Below are positions 1 to 10,041 of a stretch of 64,000 bases of DNA, piece by piece. This DNA is from Aphanomyces cochlioides (taxonomy: Eukaryota; Oomycota; Saprolegniomycetes; Saprolegniales; Verrucalvaceae): positions 1,550,001-1,614,000 of the forward strand of contig JAHQRK010000001.1 in NCBI GenBank assembly GCA_019828595.1, in the 5' to 3' direction. Position 1 is the first letter of the stretch; each line of letters begins with the position of its first letter. Made by a program: the position numbers and the translations under genes. Below the pieces are notes generated by a model. The model made no database searches. It was not told the DNA's origin and was given only the letters and a program-made list of their open reading frames with translations.

Positions 1-1155
1 AGTTGTCGTCCATGCCGCGAGCTGAGTCACCCGTGGACCTCGCGACGGATTTGAGTTCTTTCATGGCCAAGATGCAAGAATGCAGCAACAAGATGACACG
101 CAGAGTCAAATGCATGGACGCGTACATGCGCAAGCAGCCTCCGCGAGCCGCCAAAGTCGATGAAACGCTGCTGGCGACGAAACCAACTGCCGTTTGTCCA
201 AGTCGACAGAGTGCCAACGCAGGCTGTGGCTTGCTCGCGTCGTCCAAACTCTCCAACTCATCGACGTCGTCCCTGCGGCAGAAACGCCGCACGATTGAAG
301 AGTTTGGACTGTGGCGCAGCTGGACGATTCCCCATAATACACTTTTGTAACTGCTGTAACCGACAGAAGATGATGGACAACGGCCCCGACGGACACGACG
401 GCGCGGGTGTGCCGCTGCAGGAAATCGCCGTCTTCAAAGTCAACAAACCCAAATGCAAGTTCCACGCAAAGACAGCCATCTCGACAAAACCGTCGCATCT
501 CCACTCTGGCTCATCCTTGCCGCGGAAACTCGAAGCGTCGTCCTTCCTACGAGCCAAAGACGAGTTCAAGTACTACACCGCAACCACCGACGGCGCCGCT
601 CTGGATCCAACCACGACGGCCTTTGTCGGCGCCACGCTTCCGACAGTCCACCGCGCTGCAAATGGCTCGCCAACGGTGGACAAACTTCCACGCCGAGGAT
701 CGGCGAATCGGCCAACAACGAACGGACCGCAGTACAAACTCACGGAAGAGCTTCCCGTCGCCGTGATGGAAATGACCAAGCCAAGCATCCTCAATACATG
801 CCGCCCCCGCCGGCGAAAACCCAACGACGGTCCTCTCTTTAGCAACATTGTCCAAGGAGGCCGTCCGCCGTCCCGATCGATGACAGTCGCGCCGCCAAGA
901 TCGAGCTCACGGAGCAGTACTAGCAGTAGCAGCAGCGGAATTCACTCGCGCGCGGATGGCTCCAACCAAGATGTCGACTCGACGTCATCCCAACTACACA
1001 CGAAGGCCAGCATGAGCGAGCTCGAAGTCGTGGATCGCCCGGAGCATTCGTTCAAAGTCGTCTTTCGAAGGCGGCACGATCCAACGTGGCGCGACATCGA
1101 GCTCGCCGCATTCGAAGACGACTTTGGATCATGGAGCGAGTCACGCCAGGAGTAA
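1..1155 (+). CDS. Unrecognised basic, Ser/Pro-rich protein, 5' end off the window
   Basis: A reading frame is already open at the window edge (third frame, ending at a stop at 348-350) and looks coding, with Ser/Lys/Arg-rich low-complexity composition. From about 373 to the stop at 1153-1155 a second open stretch in the first frame also looks coding; it carries a Ser run near 915-940 and ends in an acidic Trp-containing tail. An intron must join the two frames, but I could not settle its borders: none of the obvious GT/AG pairs between 300 and 420 restores the frame. I recognise no domain. The second part may continue into the next entry through a very short intron (see findings). The product looks largely disordered. 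Confidence is for being a real gene, not for the exact model. Confidence 0.5.
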
Positions 1156-1189
1156 TTGAGATCTAAATATATCTCGTGACAGTCCTTCG

Positions 1190-2245
1190 ATGGTGGACGC
1201 GGCTCTGGCCATGCGCTTCGGGGCCATGCAAGTGTCGGGCGATCCAGACAAAGTCCTCGACACGGACAGTCTCCTGGTCGATCGCCGCTTCGGGATTGAG
1301 AGCAGCATGCTTCTGCAAGAATACTATCCCAGGACTCTGGCGATGAGTCCTTCCGATGAAGATGAACAGCCAGCGACTCGAGACCCTCCAGGGTTCCGTG
1401 CAGTGCCTCGCCCGCGGTTTGTACGGGCTCAAAGCGCAAACCCAGCAACGCGTGTTCGTCCAGAGACAAGAGTCCACGACATTTCCGTCCAGTCGCTCGT
1501 GCCTTTTGGTAGCAACCAAGATCAAATCCCAAGTCGAAGGAAACTCGACGAGGTCAAATCGCCAGTGTATCGACATGGAAAGACGCCACGACCGATGCCA
1601 CAGCCACCAGATCTATTCAAAACACGACCCAAGAGCAGTGGACCGACGAGACAGCGGCTTGATGAAGTTGTCTGGTCGTCGTCGAAACGCATCAGCACAC
1701 TGGACGAACGACGCCAAGACAGAAATCGAGTTCGACAACCAGTTGTACCAGACGAGGAAGAACTTACCAAAGAGAGCCGTCACGGTGTCGTCTTGCACGT
1801 CGTGCATCAGCTCCACACAGATATGAATGTTAGCGTCCCAGCGCCACCGAGCGTGTTGGTAGTCGAGACGCCGCGAAATGCTCCCACTCAAACTTCAACG
1901 GCGTCACGGTCGTCATCATTGCGAGCTGGAAATCCATTCATGATGACCAAGGACCTCGCGGATCGACGCCACGAGCTCCAAAAGCGAATACACACACATC
2001 CTTCCACAGTCCCAAAGCCCACGACCGAGCCTGTCAAGAACGTCTTGCTCAAAATGTATTGCGTCCTTGACGAGTTTGAGAAAGACGACCGCGATGGACC
2101 CCGATACGTCAAGCGGTTCAAGAAAAAGCCCGAGATTCCCATGCAGAAAAAAGTCATCGTACGGCTTCGTCGTGGCGCCACCCAGGCAGCCTCCACAGAG
2201 CCGCGTCAGGACCGCGGCGGCAATTTGACTCCGACACGTTGTTGA
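1190..2245 (+). CDS. Unrecognised Arg/Lys-rich protein, possibly the 3' half of the upstream gene
   Basis: The frame is open from the ATG at 1190 to a stop at 2243-2245 (351 residues). It is rich in Arg, Pro and Ser, with no membrane segment or signal peptide. The C-terminal third (about 1930-2190) is the most protein-like part: a charged helical stretch, then 'LLKMYCVLDEFEKDD' and a Lys/Arg-rich 'KKPEIPMQKK' tail. The beginning runs without a break into the preceding exon if 1152-1182 (GT...ACAG, 31 bases) is spliced out, so the two entries may be a single gene. A competing frame (1356-1826) is also open, so a further intron is possible. I recognise no family. Confidence 0.45.
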   Translation: MVDAALAMRFGAMQVSGDPDKVLDTDSLLVDRRFGIESSMLLQEYYPRTLAMSPSDEDEQPATRDPPGFRAVPRPRFVRAQSANPATRVRPETRVHDISVQSLVPFGSNQDQIPSRRKLDEVKSPVYRHGKTPRPMPQPPDLFKTRPKSSGPTRQRLDEVVWSSSKRISTLDERRQDRNRVRQPVVPDEEELTKESRHGVVLHVVHQLHTDMNVSVPAPPSVLVVETPRNAPTQTSTASRSSSLRAGNPFMMTKDLADRRHELQKRIHTHPSTVPKPTTEPVKNVLLKMYCVLDEFEKDDRDGPRYVKRFKKKPEIPMQKKVIVRLRRGATQAASTEPRQDRGGNLTPTRC

Positions 2246-2256
2246 AGTGCGTGGCC

Positions 2257-2481
2257 ATCCGGATAATAAATTTAGACATTCCAATCATTATTAAAATACG
2301 AGCCGCGATCATGTATTTTATATGGAGAATCCATCACCCAATGAAAAAAATAGAGCATTATCCGGATAATTGAGAGTTGAAGTGGATGTGACCATCCGGA
2401 TAATGAATTCCATGCATTTTTATTCAAATTTTAACTGGTTTCCATACAACTTGTAATAAAATTGAGTTGAGTTATCCGGAT
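2257..2481. promoter_or_regulatory. Cluster of four ATCCGGAT palindromes upstream of the LysM gene
   Basis: ATCCGGAT occurs at 2257-2264, 2360-2367, 2394-2401 and 2474-2481. The second and fourth are the full 12-base palindrome TTATCCGGATAA. The last copy lies 47 bases before the ATG at 2528. All sit in the AT-rich spacer between two plus-strand genes. A role as a transcription-factor or core-promoter site is inferred from position and recurrence across the window. Confidence 0.55.
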
Positions 2482-2527
2482 AAGTGCATTTGATTGAGCA
2501 GGTGGATCAAAGACCAAGTGGCCAACC

Positions 2528-3472
2528 ATGTACGGCACATGGGCGAGCAAGAAGACCACGACAGAGAGCTCGGCGCCGTTCCGATATTCGGTTGTGAAGG
2601 GAGACACGCTCAGCAGCATCGCGCTCAAGACGAATCAGAGCGAGAAAAAGATCCGCGAACTGAATCCAATGATTTTTTGCGGCAAACATGCCACTGTATA
2701 CCCAGGACAAGAGTTAATTGTGGACGAGTCGCTCGCAGTGTCATTGCCACCCCCGCCGGAATTGATTGACCATGGTTGGGGTCAAATGCATGTCGTACGG
2801 TCCGGCGATACGGTCAAGAGCATCGCGCTCGAGTACAACACGAGTGAAGAGTTTATCCGAGCTGACAATCGACAGTACTTTCCCCAAGGCGAGCGAGGCA
2901 TTCTCTTCCCAGGACAAATGCTTCATATTCGAGTGGTCAATACGCTACCAGAAGGAGAAACTGTCAAGCCAGGCGATATTGTCCATGTCGTGACCAAACA
3001 CGACACGTTTGAATCATTGAGCAGGCAGTACAACACGACACAAGCTCGTATTTTACTCAAGAACAAGTCTGTCTTCCCAATCGGGCAGAAGCCACGCCTC
3101 GAAGTGGGCCAGAAGCTTATTGTTGGTCACAACATGGAAGTCGAAGACAGGCTAAAACATATTGGCGAAGTGAAACTCACCAAGCAGATCCATGTCGTTG
3201 AGTATGGCGAAACACCCGAGTCCATCTGCGAACTCTACGGCATGACGATGGATGAATTGCGGGAATACAATCGCGCCTATTTTCCCAAGGGCTATCGCGG
3301 CGATATTCAACCCAACTACAAACTTGTGGTCAAACGACAGGACAATACAGCCATCGTCGAGCCCGAGCCGTCGCCATCGCCGCCGCTTCCATCAACGTCC
3401 AAGAAGACGAAAAAGTCCAAGACGAAAAGCCTCGCTAACAGCAATCAGGATGCTGCAATTGACAGCGAGTAA
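2528..3472 (+). CDS. LysM-repeat protein (four LysM modules), cytosolic by sequence
   Basis: A single exon of 314 residues. It carries four LysM-type modules at roughly residues 20-65, 86-135, 152-205 and 221-270. Each has the pattern V-x-x-G-D/E-T-x-x-S/x-I ... Y/L-x-x-N ... PGQ/x-L-x-V/I; examples are 'VVKGDTLSSIAL', 'VVRSGDTVKSIAL', 'VTKHDTFESLS' and 'VEYGETPESIC'. LysM modules usually bind N-acetylglucosamine polymers such as chitin or peptidoglycan. No signal peptide or membrane segment is seen, so a secreted carbohydrate-binding role is not supported; intracellular eukaryotic LysM proteins also exist. The C-terminus is a Pro-rich linker followed by a Lys/Ser-rich tail (about residues 277-305). 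The start is the first ATG in frame. It is convergent with the next gene, with 31 bases between stops. The exact role is unknown. Confidence 0.85.
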   Translation: MYGTWASKKTTTESSAPFRYSVVKGDTLSSIALKTNQSEKKIRELNPMIFCGKHATVYPGQELIVDESLAVSLPPPPELIDHGWGQMHVVRSGDTVKSIALEYNTSEEFIRADNRQYFPQGERGILFPGQMLHIRVVNTLPEGETVKPGDIVHVVTKHDTFESLSRQYNTTQARILLKNKSVFPIGQKPRLEVGQKLIVGHNMEVEDRLKHIGEVKLTKQIHVVEYGETPESICELYGMTMDELREYNRAYFPKGYRGDIQPNYKLVVKRQDNTAIVEPEPSPSPPLPSTSKKTKKSKTKSLANSNQDAAIDSE

Positions 3473-3503
3473 TATAGTACCCCATCTCTGCGTTCGACTT
3501 GCG

Positions 3504-6500
3504 TCAAGCGTTCTCATAGTTGAGTTGTTGGAGGAGTTGGCTGATCTTCGTCATGTGCTGGCGCTTGGCTTGCCGCTCTTTCTCCATCTACACCATGCGT
3601 CAGCTCCAGTCTGTCTAGCAATGTTCACCTGGATCAAGAGCACCTTCATCTCATTCTCTGTTGTGCGCACACGTGTTGCATGATCACGCACACTCCGTTG
3701 GAGGATTCGATTCTGTTCCATCGCTTCCTGGTACTTGGCTTCAATCGTTGCGCATTTGGTTTCCGATTGCTTGAGCTGTTGCTGCTGTACTTGCATGGCG
3801 TCCTGGAGAGCTCTGATCGCGTCGTCATGCTAACAGCATCCGAGACTGAGACCTCAATCTTATCGCAAAACTTACTTCGTGGCGCATTCTCTCTGCGCGT
3901 TCGGTTGCGCTCTCCTCTTGCTTGGCAATCGTCCGTCTCATTCGTTGCATTTCCTTCTCGATGTACTCGAGCGCTTGGATTTTGTTCTCGAGCTCTTCCT
4001 GTAGCTGGTCCCACTGGTCCAGTTTGTCCTTGTTGGCTTCGATTCGCCGAGCGTCTGCTTCCATTTCAGCTTGGCGTGCGAAGCTTTCGTCGAGAGCGTG
4101 CTCCATGTCTCGAATATGGTTTTCAAGGTCTTCCCGGCGTTGGCGCTCGACTTCAAGATCTCTCCTGAGAGCCATAAGCTGCTTGGCTTGGTCATCCAGC
4201 ATGATGTTCTTCACTTGGAGCGTCGACGAGACTTCTTTGGCTTTTTGAGCTGCTTCTTCCATCTCGGCAAGTCTGTCATGGGATTCACGTAGCTCGTCCT
4301 CCAAATCTTGAGCATGTGCATGTGCTTTATCTAATTGCGCCTCCAAATCTCGGATTGCAGCATCGTGGTCACGCATACTTCGTTGGCAAGCGCTTTCAAT
4401 CTGCTTGAGTTTCTTGTCAACGCCACTGAGCTATTGAAAAGTGTCATGGCTTATCGCTTAATTCGTCGTCACCTTTCCAGTCAGCTCTTGCACGCGGTTG
4501 GTCAAGGAAGCCTCTCGTTGCCTCGCGGCTTCGTACTTTGCTTCCCACTGCCTGCAGTCACTTGTCACTCTCTACTGCCGTTAGAAGATGCTCAGAGACT
4601 GCAATGCTTACATGCATAGCTTGATGGAGTTGTTTGATCTTGAGGATTGATTCAGTTTGCTTGGCTCGGAATTCGAGTTCCATTTCGTGCAGCGTCATTT
4701 TAAACTGTCGGTCGATGAGCATCGTCTGCTGCTTGAATTCTTTCTCGCGTCGTTGGATTTCCTCTTTGTGTTGAAAGACAAGCTTGTCCATCTCTGAGCT
4801 CTTGACCAAGCCGTCGTGTCGAAGCAGCGACAACTACCACCGTTCATCCAAGAGAAAGTTGTCTACCGTCTACCTCTTTCTCCTTGACCGCGTATTTTGC
4901 ATGCGAGTCTTCCAGGGAGTACTTTAGCTCCTGGTCATTGTTCCGTCATCGTCGAGGAGCTCGTTAGCTTGACTGCCTACCTGGACATCTCGTTTCAGCT
5001 GTCTGATCTGTGCAGCTGCCTACGCCAAGTTAGAAAGCGCCACAGGATGACTTGTACCTCGTCGAATTTTTCTTGAGAGGATTGGGTCTGCTCGCGGATT
5101 TTTGCATCGGCTTGCTCCTTGGCCAAAGCGGCGGTCGATTCCATCGCTGTTGCTTGCGACTGGAGAATTGTATGCTCATGGATAGGATCCGTCGTGCTTA
5201 CCTTGATTTTCTCGTGGGCTTCTTTTAGCTGTGACTGCAAAGACTCGACGCGGGACTGACTCTTCAGCAATAAGTCCTTCGCTCCATCCCATTCTTTTCG
5301 TTGCGCTTCCATGGCTGCTTTGTATTCTTGGTTTTTGGCAATGCTATCTTGTTGGAATCGATCTCGTTCGAGTCGCAAAGCTTCAAGCTCTCGAGTGAGC
5401 GTCTCGCGCTCTTTGATTATGTTGGAATGTTCAAGATTTAGTTTGACGAGCTCAGCCTCTGCGCGTCTAGCACGCTCTTCAGCAGCTTCGATTCGAGGTA
5501 TGAAATCGTCGGCGATATCGCATTGGATTGCCTTCGAGGATGCCACAACATCCATGGATTGAGTTGAAGTTTCCCGCGTCGTCACAGAGTCGCACTGGCA
5601 GGCCACAGTCGAGGCATCGCTGCGACCATTGCTATGGAACTTGGTATTGCTGACTACTTCGATCTCATCATCATCAAGATCGTCATCTTCCAGCGTGGAG
5701 CGTTGAAGCGTTTGCTTGTGCATTTTGTGAAGGTTTTGTGTTGCCGTCTGGATTTTTGAATCGATGTCACCTAGTAAAGATGACGTGTCCGCCGCATCTT
5801 GCGTCTGAGACTCTAGCACTCGCAGTCGTGCATCCAGAGCTGTCCACTCAGGCGCAGGTTGGGGCTACAACGGGCAAATAAGTTGTGATCTAGCAAACGA
5901 CAGTATCACTGGTCGCTTTTCAGCACTCGCTGGGCGGAATAGCTTTGCCACTGATGTGTACTTCGGCATGGGCAGCGATGCTAGCTCTCGTAGGACGTCA
6001 ACGTCTTCACCATCCAGAGTTTTGAGCGTGGACATTCTTTCCAAGAGTGTGGAAGGATATCCCTGAGTGCTACAGACGGGATTTGCTTGGCTCTTGTTGA
6101 TATTTTGCAGCCGCAAGACTTGAATGTTCTAGTCAGTCGATCATGCCAAGGTGTGGTCACAACGAATTGGCGTACCTCCAAGTAGAACAGAGACGACAAT
6201 GCTGCCAAGTCTGCAATCTCATTATCTCTGAGGTCCAATATCTCCAACTTTGGAAACTTGATGGGATCTAACAGTCCTTCCAACGAGTTCAGACTACATT
6301 CTCCGTTGCTGATAGCCAAACAACTTCATCCAACCTGTTGTAAGCAATCGACAATTCTCGCAGCGAGGGCAATATGGGAAATCCTATTGTTGTGGTCATC
6401 CTATACGAATTATCATTAGACTTTGCTGCTCCAGTGCATTGGTGGTACCGATTTGCTGAGAGATTTAAAACAGTCAGGTGGGTGAGTCCCTTTAGCGCCA

Positions 6501-6813
6501 CGAAAGATGGGCACTAGGTGTATATTAGTCGAGACAAAGAGGGTAGATGCTTACTTCAATCCAGTTGGAAGACAGCGACAGCTCCTTCAGCCTGCAACGA
6601 AACCACTCACGCTCAGATACGCCAGAGATAGATCATACTGTCGAAATCGCTGCAATCCATCCATCGTACGAATGCAGTTTCCGTGCAAATTCAAGGTCTC
6701 AACGTTCACCTCGTCTTCTATCTAGCTTGTCTTCATACTAGAGCCATCTCCAAGCGTACCTCGATGTCGTCAATGGAGAAGATGTGCTGGTTCACATGGC
6801 TCGCTTGGCTCAT
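3504..6813 (-). CDS. LRRCC1/VFL1-like centriolar protein: N-terminal leucine-rich repeats and a long coiled coil
   Basis: A multi-exon minus-strand gene. The first exon begins at the ATG whose complement is 6811-6813 (MSQASHVNQHIFSIDDIE) and is spliced to 'IEDEVNVETLNLHGN'. The N-terminal part (about 6720-5980) holds leucine-rich repeats such as 'LTVLNLSANR' and 'LEILDLRDNEI'. An LRR cap follows, with an NPVC...GYP...L..LDGE pattern at about 6090-5990. That cap and repeat order matches human LRRCC1 and Chlamydomonas VFL1 as I know them, proteins of the distal centriole that set basal-body position and rotational order. The rest (5819-3504) is a long coiled coil rich in Glu, Lys and Gln, split by short introns, ending with 'QLLQQLNYENA'. 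A flagellate life stage is implied. The number of exons in the 4380-4995 part is uncertain. Confidence 0.75.
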
Positions 6814-7067
6814 GAGCTGTCTGTCCAATTTTTTGGACTTTCAATGCCTTTGGCTGTGATTGGCTCAAATAAATCCCGAAAATAAAAATCCCTATTAAAA
6901 ATTTCGATTTGTACCAACACTTTTGACCTACATTCCTGGTTATACTGCAAAATTCCCATTCGAAAATTCACGTTCAGACGGCCGTATTGCGAATTTGTTT
7001 GTCAGATAGATGTCGAAATCTGATTGGTTAGAACAGACTTGTGTTGCCTCCCTTCATTTCAACAAGG

Positions 7068-7833
7068 ATGGAAGGGAAGCAACGCAAGGCAGTGTTTCGC
7101 TTCACGGCTGCGTCTGACGTCGATCTCCTCGAAGAAATCATCTGCAAGAGACCTTTCGCTGCAGATTATGGTCAAACATTGCAAAGATGGGAAGAGATTG
7201 CAGCTGCCATGAATGCGATGCATGGTGAAGACGCGCTTACCGCCGCCAGTTGTCGTAGAAAATTCGACGACCTGGTCATCAATTTCAAGCGAGAGACAAT
7301 GAAATCGATGCGCGCGTCGGGGACAGAGGAAGATTACACCAAACGAGACCATTTGCTGCAAGACATTTGCGATATGGTACGTACACAACTACACTGTCAT
7401 GATGGATGATCTTTAGATCGATGCTTTAATGGAGCAAAAACGAGAGGCCAATAGAGATAAAAGGGCTAAGGACAAGAAACGAGAATTCATTCGTGATGAT
7501 ATTCGAGAAGCAGCTTTAAGGAAGTACAGGCAAAGTTCTTTGGACGACGAAAGTACAACATCAGACAGCAGTCTGCTTGAATACACAGCGGATACAAAAA
7601 TGACAAGGGCAAGCAGGCGTGCTGGCAATGAAGGAATCATGCAAAGCTACATAGAAGCCATGCAAGAGGCTAATGCTCTTGAGAAAATGAAGCTTGAAAT
7701 CAGTGAGGCGCGGCTTGAAATGGAAAGAGAAGAGCGGCAGGCGCGAATCAAAGAAGAACGTGAAGCTCGTGAGAGTTTCTTTCAAATGATGAATCGCACG
7801 TTGGAGATCTTAGCGTCAAATTTAAAGAAATGA
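7068..7833 (+). CDS. Myb/SANT-like DNA-binding protein of the PIF/Harbinger element
   Basis: Two exons, 7068-7376 and 7417-7833, joined over a 40-base intron (GTACGT...TTTAG), giving 241 residues. The first exon codes for a trihelix/Myb-SANT-like domain (residues about 10-95), with spaced aromatic residues including 'LQRWEEIAAAMN' and 'CRRKFDDLVINFKR'. The second half is a highly charged coiled coil (residues about 185-225, Glu/Arg-rich, 'EREERQARIKEEREARES') ending in 'FFQMMNRTLEILASNLKK', a layout usual for the accessory protein of Harbinger elements. In that family this protein carries the transposase to the nucleus and to the element ends. It is convergent with the transposase gene. Confidence 0.8.
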
Positions 7834-7861
7834 TTCGTGCTATATGTTATACAATTAAACT

Positions 7862-9016
7862 CTAACACTCCAAGTGGTCATTGTCTTGAGGTATCGAGTT
7901 GAGGTAGTCGAACGCTGATGGCGGTGAAAGATAGAAAAAGTCTGAAATTTGATTTCCACCTCGCAAGCATGTTTGAATGTTCGTAAGTGTGACAGCAACT
8001 GCGTATTGGAGACCAACAGCGTGGGATCCAAGGCGTTGACTTCTTTTGAAGTCTATGAAGGACCATTGCTGAAGAACAATCCCGAACCCCCATTCAACAC
8101 TGACACGCACGGAGCTCATTCGAGAGTTAAACTCCTTGTTGTCGTCGGAAAGTCTTGCTCCTTTGAAGCCAGTGACTATGACTTCATTGTTCCCGTATGC
8201 GGGATCGCCGTACACCACAAACTGCTTGTCTCCAACCTTAAAGTTGTCTTTTAAAACTTGTACGATGTCACTCTTGTACAGCAAGTAAGCATCATGACGT
8301 GATCCTGGCTCAGGGCCATGAAGGTGAACTATAATCCCATCAGGAGATGTGATTGCTTGGAACTTTAACGCATTCTTTTTCTACATCAGGTACTCAAATT
8401 GATCATAACTTACGAGAATTCTCACCTTATGTCCATTATATGTGGCTCTTTGTCTCAATCCTTTTGGTCGTCCGATCACTCGAACGGTTCCATCTATGAA
8501 GCCTACACATGAATGTAATGGAGCACTAGCTTGGCGAATAGCATTCGAGCATCGCTCCATCCATGCTGCATCCAGACGATAGCTGTCCCAACGGAGCAAG
8601 TGATTGAACGAGATATAGACTTTTGAGATCATGTCATTCGCTATTATTGACAACGCCTCTCGACTGCGGCCAAAGAGTTGTGTCATTGTTCCTAAGCGAT
8701 GTGGCCAAGCTAGCCTGTTTAACATGATACATAGGCATTCAACGGCATTTCCACAGTATCGTCGTCGCAACTTCAGAGTAGATGGTAGCCGCAGCAAAAC
8801 AACCAGCTCATAAATCTCGGCTTTCTTGAAACGAAAGTTGAACTGGCAAAAAGCATCACTGTGCTTATCAAGGTCAAATCGTGTGCTTGGAATTTCGATT
8901 GCCCCAGATTCTTCACCATGAGAGTCCAAGTGGGTCATCAAGGGGAGCAACGACGCATACCGGTGAGCCATCGGTCTTGAGCGAATGAATGGAAGCAAAT
9001 TTTTCAATAGCAGCAA
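7862..9016 (-). CDS. PIF/Harbinger DDE transposase (DDE_Tnp_4 type), apparently intact
   Basis: Two exons on the minus strand: 9016-8426 and 8380-7862. The 45-base intron 8425-8381 (GTGAGA...GTAG) restores the family motif 'NGHKKKNALKF'. The catalytic triad is visible: Asp in 'GFIDGT', Asp in 'YGDPAY' and Glu in 'VEWGFG'. The 'GPEPGSRHDAYLL' block between them is also typical. The N-terminal part (residues about 35-160) is the helix-turn-helix type region that precedes the nuclease in this family. No internal stop was found. It cuts and joins element ends together with the Myb-like partner. A domesticated HARBI1-like gene is possible, but the presence of both partners favours a transposon. 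Confidence 0.87.
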
Positions 9017-10041
9017 TGAGTTTTTATCGAAATTTGTGATTAGAAATTCTCGAAACTTTCAAAAAAGAAATTGTTGATAGCAGCATTCCTCTATTATTGC
9101 GCTTTTGAGCAAAATTTCGGATATACGCGTGATTTGTTGAGTCGTTTATCAATCGTTTTGATTGGCTAATACGACATTCAAGATCCATTTCGACCAATCA
9201 AATGCTGATATTGAAAAATCAGCCAATGGGATCGATTCGCGGATCGGTACTTTGGCGTGATTCGATTGCGCCGCTGCCCAAAATTTGTATCAAATCAATA
9301 TTGTGGATTCGCTAGAAATTTCCCAATTTGGATTCGTTTTTTGTATCAATCTCCAATCGCGCCAATAGATTGGATGAATGAAAATTAGAACAGTACAGCT
9401 GTACTTTCTCTCATGGGAACAGTACTTTCTCTTAAATTTTATTCAGCCAATCACAATCGCCCAAAATATTTATTAGCCAATGGCGTCGATTGGTGAATCG
9501 ACCCACCGGCGTGATTCGATTGAACGGGGTCTGGAAATTCGTATCAAATCAACAATAATATATATTTGAAACTTCTCAATAAACATCGAGTTTACACGAG
9601 ATTAAAGTTACAAGATGCACAAAGACAAAGGTCACGAGTCGATTGAGGAATAAATACATTAAACTACCCATGGGCAGCTTAACTGTGCCGATATTCGTCG
9701 TGAAATAAAGTCGAACTCGTTTCCCATTTCTGGAGGATGTTTCATTAATTTGGAGTCTTCAATAAAGATTTCATTAATTTTACTGAATTTTTCAAATCGA
9801 CCATACTAGATTGCAGTCACCATGCATCGATAACTATTGAAATGAAGACGGGGCTTTGTACAAAGAAAGGAGCGAAGTTTGCTGCAGCGTTTGTGGATCC
9901 AGTGAGGAGTTAAAATGCACCGTTGGCTTCGCTTGGATTTGAGAAATACTTTGAAAATAAATAATTGATTTTTCGAAACACTTCGAAAATTTATATAAAT
10001 TTGGACAGGCAATCTTCCATCATCCACACAAACGACGCGCA
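9017..10041. other. Non-coding spacer with two diverged copies of a roughly 110-base repeat
   Basis: No convincing gene. Two related stretches, about 9219-9330 and 9473-9585, share an order of words: AGCCAATGG, TCGATT, GGCGTGATTCGATTG, then a TCGTATCAAATCAA-like stretch. Several other copies of the word pair CCAAT/ATTGG with CGATT occur nearby. The last 100 bases are the promoter region of the EFTUD2 gene and contain a TATATAAAT-like stretch near 9990-10000. Confidence 0.5.

Larger units (their letters stand above)
7068..9016. mobile_element. PIF/Harbinger DNA transposon carrying both of its proteins
   Basis: Two convergent genes 28 bases apart: a Myb/SANT-type DNA-binding protein (7068-7833, plus) and a DDE_4-type transposase (7862-9016, minus). 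This pair is the hallmark of PIF/Harbinger elements, whose transposition needs both. Both genes read through without stops or frameshifts, each with one short intron, so the element may be recent. Coordinates span the genes only. I looked for terminal inverted repeats and a three-base target duplication in 6830-7060 and 9020-9600 and found no convincing pair. Confidence 0.8.
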
